From a virus: a stretch of DNA of 33,826 bases. The stretch lies in the IMG/VR virus record IMGVR_UViG_3300030294_001243, positions 1 to 33,826 of that record; one strand, written 5' to 3'. How positions within the stretch are numbered: the stretch's first letter is position 1; each line of letters starts with the position of its first letter. Both the position numbers and the translations under genes were made by a program. Under the pieces are notes generated by a model. The model ran no database searches. It was not told the origin of the DNA and was given only the letters and a program-made list of their open reading frames with translations. Shown one piece after another: positions 1 through 7,310 of the stretch.

Positions 1-109
1 ATGGGCTTCAATCTCTTCATAATCATTGTTTTTTTTGTGAAATATATACCTATTATTGAGAAACTGCTTACGGGTAAAAATGCAGTTTTGGCTCCAAATT
101 ATAAAACAA

Positions 110-157
110 AAAAGTCCCTAGATAAGCTTGATGAGCTTAATTCAGGACTTTTGTTTA
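110..157 (-). terminator. Terminator downstream of the tRNA 3' end
   Basis: AAAAGTCC (110-117) pairs with GGACTTTT (145-152), and inside it AAGCT (124-128) pairs with AGCTT (134-138). Read on the minus strand the hairpin ends in a run of T, as expected for an intrinsic terminator just after a leftward tRNA gene. It supports the idea that positions 1-167 are host flank. Confidence 0.6.
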
Positions 158-167
158 TTGTTTTAAG

Positions 168-209
168 AGCGACAAACGGGATTCGAACCCGCGACCCTCA
201 GCTTGGGAA
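168..209 (-). other. attL-like site: 3' fragment of tRNA-Gly(CCC)
   Basis: On the minus strand this is the last 42 nt of a tRNA: anticodon loop TTCCCAA (203-209, anticodon CCC), 3' anticodon strand GCTGA, a complete T arm (176-192, TTCGAAT loop), 3' acceptor strand TTGTCGC and discriminator T at 168; CCA is not encoded. The five bases before the loop (ACCGT) cannot pair with GCTGA, so the 5' half is missing. Phage integrases that use tRNA genes usually leave such a 3' duplicate at one prophage end and rebuild the whole tRNA at the other. With this orientation the intact tRNA should lie at the right end, outside the window. The core copy could alternatively be attP of a circular phage genome. 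Confidence 0.72.
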
Positions 210-313
210 ACGGTGTCATTAATCCTGTTAGTCAAGTACTTACATTGACCTGTGTAATTCATTTGTAATTGCTTCTTTTTACTTTGCTTTAATAAATGCG
301 CTAAAATCTATAA

Positions 314-769
314 TTACGCACTCTTGCCTTTGAACGTCTCGGCTTTTTTAGGGTATCCAAGTTGCTCCTGAAGTAATTCAACTTTTCCCTCTAATCTACC
401 TACCATATTACTCAGTCTAGCATTTTCTGATCTAAGATATTCAATTTCAGTTACTGATCCTATATCTCCGTAAGTTTCTTCCGGATCACATAATTTATCG
501 AAATTTTCATTACCTTCTCTTGCTTTGTCAAGATACATCTCTCCTATGCCTAATATAAGCCACTCCATAGATATCTTAGGGTATGCGCAAGCAATAGCGT
601 TAATAGTACTGTAACTTGGATTGCTTTCGCGTGCAAAAAGGCTATTAATAGTCATTGGATTTGAATCAATTCGAAGACTAAATGCCCTTATTGATTTCTC
701 GTTTTCATCTATTATACGCTTAATTCGCTGTAATATAGGTGATTTAATACTTTCTTTGTTTTTATCCAT
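314..769 (-). CDS. Phage repressor, HTH domain plus C-terminal coiled coil
   Basis: A 151-residue protein, probably the lysogeny repressor. Residues about 10-65 look like an XRE-type helix-turn-helix, followed by the ISMEWLILGIGEMY segment (67-80), which resembles the xxPEWLLxGxGEM motif of Bacteroidota phage repressors (from memory). Residues about 108-138 form a heptad-rich coiled coil that would give dimers or higher oligomers. There is no LexA/CI-type autoprotease domain, so induction would not go through RecA-stimulated self-cleavage. It is the only leftward gene in the first 21 kb and lies beside the att site. A minus-strand promoter (910-939) lies upstream and its transcript would run across the rightward early promoter. 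Role inferred from fold and position. Confidence 0.85.
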   Translation of the reverse strand: MDKNKESIKSPILQRIKRIIDENEKSIRAFSLRIDSNPMTINSLFARESNPSYSTINAIACAYPKISMEWLILGIGEMYLDKAREGNENFDKLCDPEETYGDIGSVTEIEYLRSENARLSNMVGRLEGKVELLQEQLGYPKKAETFKGKSA

Positions 770-800
770 TCTAAATTATGCTATTGAGTGTAAAATATAT

Positions 801-841
801 AAGCAATTGCTTGCGTATGTACTCTATTGCGTATATCTTTG
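801..841 (+). promoter_or_regulatory. Rightward early promoter with palindromic operator candidate
   Basis: TTG (811-813), 20 nt, TATCTTTG (834-841) matches the Bacteroidota sigma-ABfr promoter. A perfect 12-bp palindrome, AAGCAATTGCTT (801-812), overlaps the upstream box and is a natural candidate repressor operator. Transcription would start near 845-848 and run into the gene at 975. Confidence 0.7.
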
Positions 842-842
842 C

Positions 843-862
843 AGTTAGTTAGTTAGTTAGTT
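843..862 (+). repeat. (AGTT)5 tetranucleotide repeat
   Basis: Five perfect AGTT units begin two bases after the early promoter's -7 box, so they cover the expected transcription start and first transcribed bases. Such a tract can change length by slippage and alter promoter output or the 5' end. No function is demonstrated. Confidence 0.85.
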
Positions 863-909
863 AAGTATCTAGCCTGATATATACCGCTATTAAGTATTTA
901 ATTTCGGTA

Positions 910-939
910 CAAAGATACTAATTAGCTGTAAAACAGCAA
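910..939 (-). promoter_or_regulatory. Leftward repressor promoter with dyad
   Basis: On the minus strand TTG (937-939), 19 nt, TATCTTTG (910-917) makes a good Bacteroidota promoter directed at the repressor gene. A dyad, GCTGT-AAA-ACAGC (925-937), fills the spacer and could be an operator. The transcript would start near 904 and cross the early promoter. Confidence 0.68.
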
Positions 940-974
940 TGAATGTATTAGTTAATTAAGTAAATAAATATAAA

Positions 975-1184
975 ATGGAGAAAAATAGTGTAACAGTAGA
1001 TGCTATTCTAGCAATCGAAAAAGGAGAGTCAAAAACCTTTAAGGTAAATCATCCCCGGCAGTTGGGATCCGCCCGCGTAACGGCTAATTACGTGCAGAAA
1101 AACTATCCGGAGAACGGACTTAAATATTCTTGCTCATGTGATTATCCGCGCTTACTAGTCACGATTACTGCGCTTGATAAATAA
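975..1184 (+). CDS. Small early protein, unknown
   Basis: First gene of the rightward early operon, 69 residues; I do not recognise a family. It has a short charged N-terminal helix (VDAILAIEKGESKTFKV) followed by a positively charged stretch with RQLGSARVTANYV and a Cys pair (CSC) near residue 54. It starts at ATG after an A-rich leader, and its stop shares one base with the next start (TAATG), so the two are translationally coupled. Directly after the switch region, a Cro-like or antirepressor role is possible, but nothing in the sequence proves it. Confidence 0.7.
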   Translation: MEKNSVTVDAILAIEKGESKTFKVNHPRQLGSARVTANYVQKNYPENGLKYSCSCDYPRLLVTITALDK

Positions 1185-1426
1185 TGCTCGTAGATATCAC
1201 TCCAGCGCAAGTGACTTATCTTAAATTTCTCGTAGCTCATCGCCTCGAGAAAGAAGATAGAGAGTTTCTTTCACAACGCCAGGCTTTCGCAAGATTCGGG
1301 AGAGGAAACGTTGAGCGCTGGCTTCAAACTGGCAAGATAGAATCGTATCTCCGCCCAAAATGTATAGAATACAAACTGGCCGATCTACTCAGCTGTGCCG
1401 AGGAGCGGCAGGATTACGATAAGTAA
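1184..1426 (+). CDS. Small DNA-binding protein candidate, excisionase/MerR-like HTH
   Basis: An 80-residue protein. Residues about 31-70 (QRQAFARFGRGNVERWLQTG, then a basic KIESYLRPK segment and YKLADLL) have the pattern of the winged-helix HTH of excisionases and MerR-like regulators: a helix, a turn with basic residues, then a wing and a final ADLL helix. It is coupled by TAATG to the gene before it and precedes the primase by about 20 bp. In a temperate phage this is the usual place for an excisionase or Cro-type regulator. The assignment rests on pattern only. Confidence 0.7.
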   Translation: MLVDITPAQVTYLKFLVAHRLEKEDREFLSQRQAFARFGRGNVERWLQTGKIESYLRPKCIEYKLADLLSCAEERQDYDK

Positions 1427-1447
1427 CCTTCCTTTAATATTATAGAA

Positions 1448-4400
1448 ATGAAATACAGTGAAGACGATAAGAACCGTATAATTGAGGCGGCTGATAATAA
1501 TCTCCTGAAGGTAATAAGCTCTTTTATTACTTTAGAAAAAAGAGGTTCCGACTATGTAGGAAAATGCCCTATGTGCGGAGAACCTAGAGGCCTACACTAT
1601 ACTGAAGGTAAAAAAATATTTAAATGTTTCCATTGCAACGAGCTTAAGGGAAACAATGCTGTAACTCTGCTTATGAAGGGATTTAATAAAACCTTTCCTG
1701 AAGCATTAGAAGACCTCGGTAATCTATTTGGTATATATCTTCCTATACAAGATCAATCGAAAGAGGTCAAGGAAGCAACAGTATCTAAAGTTAATAATAA
1801 GAAGAAAGGCCGCAAAAGTAAGGGCGAGTCTCTAGATTCTTATTGTGCTCGTATGTTGGCTGAAAGCGGACTCACTTTTGAAGATGTTACGGCTAAAGTC
1901 TATAAAAGCGATGAAAAATCGACTATATTCGAATGCAAGACATTTCATGCCGGTACGGTATCGCCCAAAGGCGAAATCGATAATACCGGGGACGATGCCA
2001 TTATTGAATATTATGACTTAGCCGGATTCCCAGTTAAGTATGATGTTTTAGATGCGAAAGGTAGAGCCACGACCGAAAAGAAATCTTACTTCCGTGTTCG
2101 GTGGCAATATCCGGACGAACATAAGAATAAAGATTCTAAACCTACTAAGTATCGGAGCCCACGTGGATCAGGAACGCCAATATATATTCCGGAACGTCTT
2201 CGGAAAATGTATAATGCCGGTACTGAGATTCCTCGCCTCTATATTCAAGAGGGAGAAAAAAAGGCAGAAGCTTCTTGCAAGTATGATATTCCTTCTATTG
2301 CTATATCAGGAATACAGAATCTCGGACAGAAAGGAGCCCTTCCGGAAGACCTGATCCGGATCATTCAAAAATGCTCTGTTCATGAAGTTGTGCTACTTTT
2401 CGATTCTGATTGGAACGATATCGGAGAACATATTAAGCTTAGCGATGCCGTTGATCAACGCCCGCGTAACTTCTTTTATGCTGCTAGGAATTATAAGGAA
2501 TACATGCGATCTCTTAAGAATCGCGAGATATTCGTAGAAATTTTTATAGGGCACGTAAATAAGAACGAAGCCGGTGACAAAGGTATCGATGATCTTCTTG
2601 CCAATACCCTGAAGGGAAAAGAAAAAGAATTAGCGGAGGATATTGAGTACGCTATCAATGAGAAAAACAAAGAGGGCAAATACTGTACATTTTTTCAAAT
2701 AACCTCGCATTCAGATCATAAGCTCGAGGAGTTATGGTCACTTAATAATCCGAAAAAATTCGCAGAAGCTCATCGCGATATCCTTCGTAATCTTCCTGAA
2801 TTTAAACTTGGCCGCCACCTTTGGAAATTCTCCCCGGACGGAGAGTTGGAAAGCGCCCAACCGCTTGAGTCCGATGAAACATTTTGGCGCGAAATAGAGA
2901 AAACAAAGAGGGATGGAACTTCTTACACAGAATACGAATTCCGATATGTTCGTAGCAGAATATTCTTGCAAAATCACGGTTTCGGGCGCTTTCGGCAAAT
3001 TGATAACCAATTTTGCTTCATTCATTTAACTCCACCATTTGTGCGCGAGATATTACCCTCAGATGCCCGTGATTTTCTTTTTGAATTTACTGAGGTCAAT
3101 TGCAAAGAAGAAATAAATGAAATGATATCTAAGGGAGTTAGCCAGTATGTTGGCCCCGATAAGCTTTCACTACTCAAATTTATATTTCCGAACTTTATTC
3201 CATCAACAAGGGATGAACAATTTTTTTATTTTGGCCAGCAATGCTGGAAAGTTTCACAGACATCCGTTGTAGAGTCCGGATATGAACAAATAAGCCATCA
3301 CATTTGGATCGACCAGATGAGGAAATTCAAAGCTGCTTATATAGGTTCTCCTCTCATTCAGTTCCAAGATTGTGACGGTCAATATCTATATAGCATGTCG
3401 GCAGCCGGCACAAAATGCCATTTCTTGCGTTTTTTGGAAAACACTTCTAATTTTACTTGGCGGAAAGAAAAAGATATTGCCGCAGGAGAAAAAGTAGAGA
3501 TTACGGATGCTGAAAAAAAGGAGAATAGACAGCACCTTCTCTCCAAATTGTGCGCTATTGGTTATCTGATGATGACATGTAAGGATCCCAATGTTGCGCG
3601 AGCTGTAATAGGCATGGATGGCGCGCAATCTGAGGTAGGGGAGAGTAACGGGCGCTCAGGTAAATCGTTAATTGGTGAACTAATGAGACAGGTACTTCCT
3701 CTTACGTACATTGATGGAAAGAAGCGGGACATGTTTAATGACGGATTTATCTGGAATGACGTCAGCGAAAAAACTCGTATTGTATTTATTGATGACGTAC
3801 TGCAAAACTTTCAGTTTGAAAGCCTTTTCCCATGTATAACAGGCGATTGGAATGTAAACTATAAAGGTGGCCGCCGTATTAGCCTCCCTTTCTCATTTTC
3901 TCCAAAGATATATATTGCTACAAACCATGCAATTAAAGGTAGTGGTAGCAGTTTCTCTGATCGTCAATGGCTACTTGCATTCTCTGATTTTTATAATAGT
4001 TCCCATAAACCGGCTGATGACTTTGGTTGTTTATTCTTCCATGAATGGGACTATGAACAGTGGAATCTATGTTGGAATATGATGGCCAACTGCGTACAGC
4101 TGTACATGAAGTTTGGTGTAATTCAAGCATCTGGAGAACGCCTAGAGCAGCGCAAGTTACGACAAGAAATAACTGAAGGATTCCTTTCATGGGCGGAAGA
4201 ATATTTTTCGTCAGAAACAAAAATAAATGCAAGAATAAATAAAAAAGAACTGGTAGATTCATATAGAATCTATGATCCAGTAAATAGCAAATTCTGTACC
4301 CCAACAGAATTTAAAAAGCGTATAACTAAATATTGTGAATGGAAAGGATATACATTTAATCCTCACCGTTATGATCCGGTAACTGGAAAACCTTTTTCTT

Positions 4401-4597
4401 TCGACAAGGATGGCCGTGCAATAACGGTCGATAAATCGGGCGGAATAGAATTTTTTACCGTGGGTAATAAAAATTACTTCAAAGAGAATCCAGCTCCTGC
4501 ACCAAATACTGCAGCAGTAGATGGAAAAATCGCTGATAAAAATGAAGTAGATGAACTGCCATTTGCTCCAAGTAAAGATAACAATTATCTATTTTGA
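1448..4597 (+). CDS. Primase-helicase: zinc finger, TOPRIM and SF3-type ATPase
   Basis: A 1049-residue replication protein. Residues 40-63 hold a CHC2-like zinc finger (CPMC ... CFHC). Residues about 263-325 hold a TOPRIM-type core, with acidic E268 in LYIQEGEKKAEA and D319/D321 in VVLLFDSDWND. A C-terminal ATPase has Walker A GESNGRSGKS (731-740), Walker B RIVFIDD (777-783), sensor-like IATN near 824-827 and an arginine in SDRQW (839), the layout of SF3/D5-type helicases. The middle (about 330-700) is unassigned. Such a protein would both prime and unwind the phage genome. No DNA polymerase gene is visible, so host polymerase is probably recruited. The next gene starts two bases after its stop. 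Confidence 0.93.
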   Translation: MKYSEDDKNRIIEAADNNLLKVISSFITLEKRGSDYVGKCPMCGEPRGLHYTEGKKIFKCFHCNELKGNNAVTLLMKGFNKTFPEALEDLGNLFGIYLPIQDQSKEVKEATVSKVNNKKKGRKSKGESLDSYCARMLAESGLTFEDVTAKVYKSDEKSTIFECKTFHAGTVSPKGEIDNTGDDAIIEYYDLAGFPVKYDVLDAKGRATTEKKSYFRVRWQYPDEHKNKDSKPTKYRSPRGSGTPIYIPERLRKMYNAGTEIPRLYIQEGEKKAEASCKYDIPSIAISGIQNLGQKGALPEDLIRIIQKCSVHEVVLLFDSDWNDIGEHIKLSDAVDQRPRNFFYAARNYKEYMRSLKNREIFVEIFIGHVNKNEAGDKGIDDLLANTLKGKEKELAEDIEYAINEKNKEGKYCTFFQITSHSDHKLEELWSLNNPKKFAEAHRDILRNLPEFKLGRHLWKFSPDGELESAQPLESDETFWREIEKTKRDGTSYTEYEFRYVRSRIFLQNHGFGRFRQIDNQFCFIHLTPPFVREILPSDARDFLFEFTEVNCKEEINEMISKGVSQYVGPDKLSLLKFIFPNFIPSTRDEQFFYFGQQCWKVSQTSVVESGYEQISHHIWIDQMRKFKAAYIGSPLIQFQDCDGQYLYSMSAAGTKCHFLRFLENTSNFTWRKEKDIAAGEKVEITDAEKKENRQHLLSKLCAIGYLMMTCKDPNVARAVIGMDGAQSEVGESNGRSGKSLIGELMRQVLPLTYIDGKKRDMFNDGFIWNDVSEKTRIVFIDDVLQNFQFESLFPCITGDWNVNYKGGRRISLPFSFSPKIYIATNHAIKGSGSSFSDRQWLLAFSDFYNSSHKPADDFGCLFFHEWDYEQWNLCWNMMANCVQLYMKFGVIQASGERLEQRKLRQEITEGFLSWAEEYFSSETKINARINKKELVDSYRIYDPVNSKFCTPTEFKKRITKYCEWKGYTFNPHRYDPVTGKPFSFDKDGRAITVDKSGGIEFFTVGNKNYFKENPAPAPNTAAVDGKIADKNEVDELPFAPSKDNNYLF

Positions 4598-4599
4598 TT

Positions 4600-4926
4600 A
4601 TGGAACGTCCTAACCTACACCAATATGCCTATAACGGCGACGAAGATTTTAAAGAATTCCGCGAACAAGATGATGCCGGATTTCATGCGTATTTTTTGAA
4701 AATATTCGATTTTTTTGATGCGATAAAAGAGGGTGAAGAAATCGATGTTCTTAAAATAGTTTCCCCGGAGAGCTATAAAAAGTTCACCAAAGTTGCCGGA
4801 TATTATATGCAATGCGACCTCGTTCAGAAAGGCGCATTTGGTGGTATTCTTCAATATAGAGACGAAAAAGAAACTCTAATATTTAGAAATTATAATTCGT
4901 ATAAAAATAGAACCAAATGCAATTAG
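4600..4926 (+). CDS. Hypothetical early protein
   Basis: A 108-residue acidic protein of unknown function. A TTG codon upstream (4594) would overlap the primase stop, but ATG at 4600 two bases after that stop is the better start. It is rich in Phe, Tyr and Lys with a predicted helical centre (AYFLKIFDFFDAIKEGEEID). It overlaps the next gene by 10 bp, which suggests coupled translation in the early operon. I see no recognisable motif. Confidence 0.75.
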   Translation: MERPNLHQYAYNGDEDFKEFREQDDAGFHAYFLKIFDFFDAIKEGEEIDVLKIVSPESYKKFTKVAGYYMQCDLVQKGAFGGILQYRDEKETLIFRNYNSYKNRTKCN

Positions 4927-5243
4927 AAAAGAAAATCATGTTATGCGTTGATAGCGACGCTGAGACAAGAAAAAAAATGATTAGCAAACTGGCCGTACAG
5001 ATGGGACTCGCTATAATCCCAAGTGATTCTTCCAAGCTAATTAAGTCAGACATTTACGATGTCGATCTAGAGAATGATTATATAATTCTCTGCGACAATG
5101 TAGATCTATCCGGATCGGACCGTATTCTTCACGCTTTATATCGTCGTGCAGCACTTGGCGCTCCGGTTATTATCGGCGCCAAGAAAATGAATAAAGTCGC
5201 AGAATTCATGTGCTGCGTTCATTACTCAAGTAATTTACTTTAA
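4917..5243 (+). CDS. Hypothetical early protein, alpha/beta
   Basis: Up to 108 residues, unknown function. Alternating hydrophobic strands (KIMLCVDSD at the start, DYIILCDNVDLSG near the middle, APVIIGAKK near the end) suggest a small alpha/beta fold, superficially like a receiver or P-loop-less Rossmann layout, but no signature motif is present. The ATG at 4917 overlaps the gene before; an ATG at 4938 would give a shorter protein without overlap. It ends in a Cys pair (FMCCVHY). Confidence 0.72.
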   Translation: MQLEKKIMLCVDSDAETRKKMISKLAVQMGLAIIPSDSSKLIKSDIYDVDLENDYIILCDNVDLSGSDRILHALYRRAALGAPVIIGAKKMNKVAEFMCCVHYSSNLL

Positions 5244-5253
5244 ACTCCCTTTT

Positions 5254-5589
5254 ATGAAAGACAAAACCTCATTCAAAGCAACGATCAATGATCGCTTCAT
5301 CAGCAAGAAGATGAAGAAGAAACATTTATTCAATTACATTCAGAAGATTCACCGAGAATTAACCCGGCTACAGAAAGAGAATAAAGAGTTAAATTCTGCG
5401 CTTGTGTCTTATGCTGGCGACATATTTAAAATCAAGAAATTAAAAGAAGAAATACAGGCCGAAATGGCCGAACTTAAAAGGAATGAACGACAGTATTTAA
5501 AGGAGTCGATTTTTGCATTATGCTTCGGAGCATTATTTGCTGCATTCGCAATTCTTTTGGTAAGGCTTATTATACGTTCAATTATTTAA
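5254..5589 (+). CDS. Membrane-anchored coiled-coil protein
   Basis: A 111-residue protein with a basic N-terminus (about 1-30), a long charged coiled coil (about 30-88, many Leu/Lys/Glu heptads) and a hydrophobic C-terminal segment (about 89-111, LCFGALFAAFAILLVRLII) that would be a single membrane anchor. The shape, a cytoplasmic coiled coil tethered by its tail, is seen in phage membrane-associated and spanin- or exclusion-type proteins, but position in the early operon argues against lysis. Function unknown. Confidence 0.75.
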   Translation: MKDKTSFKATINDRFISKKMKKKHLFNYIQKIHRELTRLQKENKELNSALVSYAGDIFKIKKLKEEIQAEMAELKRNERQYLKESIFALCFGALFAAFAILLVRLIIRSII

Positions 5590-5605
5590 TAAACAAAAGA
5601 CGGAA

Positions 5606-5797
5606 ATGGAAACAATTGGATTAATCCTAATGGCTATAATCGTTATAGTCGGCTTCTGGGCGATATATCGCGCTGGAGTAGCATCAGACAAGTTATCCGA
5701 TCGATTAGATCGATGTGAGGTTAGACTTGATATCATTGAAGAAGGAAAAGTTCTAGAGCCTACTGAAATTACTGAATCGCAACAAAACAATAAGTAG
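5606..5797 (+). CDS. Small N-terminally anchored membrane protein
   Basis: 63 residues with a hydrophobic segment at about 5-25 (GLILMAIIVIVGFWAIYRAG) and a charged, helical tail (about 29-50, DKLSDRLDRCEVRLDIIEEG) ending in a polar Gln/Asn stretch. It follows another membrane-anchored coiled-coil protein by 16 bp; the two have opposite anchor positions and might interact. The single-TM layout could fit a holin, but it sits in the early region with no endolysin nearby, so I leave it as unknown. Confidence 0.72.
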   Translation: METIGLILMAIIVIVGFWAIYRAGVASDKLSDRLDRCEVRLDIIEEGKVLEPTEITESQQNNK

Positions 5798-5801
5798 AGC
5801 C

Positions 5802-6236
5802 ATGATACAAAGAATATTCACCCAAAACGGTAAAACACTCGTATTTTACAAAGAACACAACGATACAAAGTTTTCTTTTCTAATAGATGGCGAACCAGAA
5901 TTAACAGAATTGCTGCTTGCTAATTGTAATACTAAAAGAGTAACAGCTAGAGAGTTAATATATGCTGTTCCAGGCATATTCTCCAAAATAGAAGCCGGAT
6001 TAGTTAAACCTTATGTTGGGAGTCACCCGATGATTAAACTTTCAGAATATTGCCAAAAGCGTTGGGGGGAGAACATTGTATGTGAGATTGCGCAAAAAGA
6101 TGGTCCTGTGTATTCTCCAACAATATTAGTTAAGCTAACACTTCCAAATGGTGATTGCTATACCGGATCCGGAAGTAACCAGCGCATAGCTCGTCAACTA
6201 GCAGCTTCAGCTGCAATGGATTTTTTAGGAATCTAA
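5802..6236 (+). CDS. Double-stranded-RNA-binding-domain protein
   Basis: A 144-residue early protein. Residues 76-143 fit the dsRBD consensus: P76-x3-L80-x-E82-x2-Q85 in helix 1, the G-P pair (101-102) before strand 2, strands ILVKLTL and DCYTGSG, then G124-S-N-x-R-x-A at the start of helix 2 and the small-residue helix RIARQLAASAAMDFL. The usual KK of helix 2 is QR here, so RNA affinity may differ. Residues 1-70 are an unassigned N-terminal domain with strands (KTLVFYKE, FSFLIDG). There is no RNase III or deaminase domain, so it is a stand-alone binder. It lies mid-operon, 5 bp after a membrane protein gene. A role in shielding phage dsRNA is a hypothesis. Confidence 0.8.
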   Translation: MIQRIFTQNGKTLVFYKEHNDTKFSFLIDGEPELTELLLANCNTKRVTARELIYAVPGIFSKIEAGLVKPYVGSHPMIKLSEYCQKRWGENIVCEIAQKDGPVYSPTILVKLTLPNGDCYTGSGSNQRIARQLAASAAMDFLGI

Positions 6237-6259
6237 TAATAACAAAAAAAGCAACAAAG

Positions 6260-6643
6260 ATGGATACACAAGAATTAAAGAAAAAATATCCTGATTTAGT
6301 AGTATCTAAATCAGAGTTCCCGGTAGTATATTCTGCCTCTGATTTAATGTCTAAATTAAAAGAGGCATACGGTATTAATGCAATAAATAGAATTATACAT
6401 ATGGAGCATAGTGGTAGAAATGTGACTCTCTATCTAAGTGTAGAGTATGGATCTTTCATCTCTCAATTAGCTCCAGGGAGTAGCGTTATCATGACAGGAG
6501 CCGACATAGAATTCAATCCGGAGTGGAAAGATAAAGTTTGGGAAATATCTTATGGTCCTGCCATGATGTGTGGCGAATGGGTTGTGTGGTTAAAAGACTT
6601 TAGCGGGGCGTATAGCTGTCAATATCTAAAATTAGAATTATAA
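6260..6643 (+). CDS. Hypothetical early protein
   Basis: 127 residues, unrecognised. It has a Lys-rich N-terminal helix, then mixed helix and strands, with Trp-rich strands near the C-terminus (WKDKVWEISYG, GEWVVWLKDFSG). This suggests a compact beta-rich C-terminal domain, but no motif is identifiable. It sits between the dsRNA-binding-domain gene and the metallopeptidase-like gene in the early operon. Confidence 0.72.
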   Translation: MDTQELKKKYPDLVVSKSEFPVVYSASDLMSKLKEAYGINAINRIIHMEHSGRNVTLYLSVEYGSFISQLAPGSSVIMTGADIEFNPEWKDKVWEISYGPAMMCGEWVVWLKDFSGAYSCQYLKLEL

Positions 6644-6653
6644 ATCCATCGCC

Positions 6654-7052
6654 ATGTCACTAACGCTAAATAAAATTTATGAGTTCGATCCCGTGATTTA
6701 TCCATACGGTATCTGGATTGTTATCGATAATAATCCCAATTTGATACCAGATCTATTCGATGAATATAGCGGGAAACCGATTGAATCAATTGATAGAGAT
6801 ACTAAGGGATTGGAAGCGTTTACAATGCCTGTAATCAGAAAAGAGAATCCAAAATTTGGGGTTGTTATCTTTTTTCGGTCAAAGGAAAGCATGACGTTCG
6901 AATTAGCTGCGCATGAGTCCTCTCATGCTGCCAAGTATCTATTTGAGCATATAGGCGCAAACGTAGCTGCACACGAAACATTTGAGTTCCTTGTTGGTTG
7001 GATTGCCAGCTGTATTGGGGAAATAAAATCAGGAAATATAATAATACTTTAA
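6654..7052 (+). CDS. Zinc metallopeptidase-like protein with HESSH
   Basis: 132 residues. The motif HESSH at 87-91 (inside TFELAAHESSHAAKYLFEHIG) is the HExxH zinc signature; H87 and H91 would bind zinc, E88 would be catalytic, and E108 in AAHETFEFLVGW is placed to be the third ligand 17 residues later, as in gluzincins. Small phage proteins with this HExxH ... E arrangement are common and mostly uncharacterised. The rest is a short alpha/beta N-terminal part. As an early cytoplasmic protein it could cleave a host or phage target. Activity is inferred from the motif. Confidence 0.75.
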   Translation: MSLTLNKIYEFDPVIYPYGIWIVIDNNPNLIPDLFDEYSGKPIESIDRDTKGLEAFTMPVIRKENPKFGVVIFFRSKESMTFELAAHESSHAAKYLFEHIGANVAAHETFEFLVGWIASCIGEIKSGNIIIL

Positions 7053-7063
7053 GACTAACAATT

Positions 7064-7264
7064 ATGAGCTATTTAAAAAGACAAATAGAGGATCAGGAAG
7101 AACTTTATTCTGATTTAATCAATCGTGGTGAATCTACTTCTAATAAGGCTAAATATAAGAAACCTGAGGTATTGGCAGAAAGTACTAATATGATGGTGCT
7201 ATGTAGACCAGTAAGTATACCAAGTGGTAGCCCGTGCAATCCGCCAAAGCCAGCCGGACGATGA
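7064..7264 (+). CDS. Small hypothetical protein
   Basis: 66 residues from the ATG at 7064. An upstream in-frame start at 6998 would overlap the previous gene by 55 bp and is unlikely. The N-terminal half is charged and helical (LKRQIEDQEELYSDLINRGE); the C-terminal half ends in a Pro/Gly/Cys-rich tail (SGSPCNPPKPAGR). It lies in a gap of suitable size in the operon and has normal codon use. Function unknown. Confidence 0.5.
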   Translation: MSYLKRQIEDQEELYSDLINRGESTSNKAKYKKPEVLAESTNMMVLCRPVSIPSGSPCNPPKPAGR

Positions 7265-7310
7265 CGCAATGATAAGTAAATATAGTAACATCTTAACAAC
7301 GAAAAAAATC

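Noticed and set aside
1-222. Open frame over the left end
   Set aside because: Its C-terminal part is a translated antisense tRNA fragment (NGIRTRDPQLGK), a well-known artefact; no gene-like start.
843-862. CRISPR-like short repeat
   Set aside because: The (AGTT)5 units are 4 bp with no spacers; no CRISPR array or cas gene is in the window.
3933-4304. 123-residue minus-strand frame
   Set aside because: It is antisense to the helicase domain and has no protein-like pattern.
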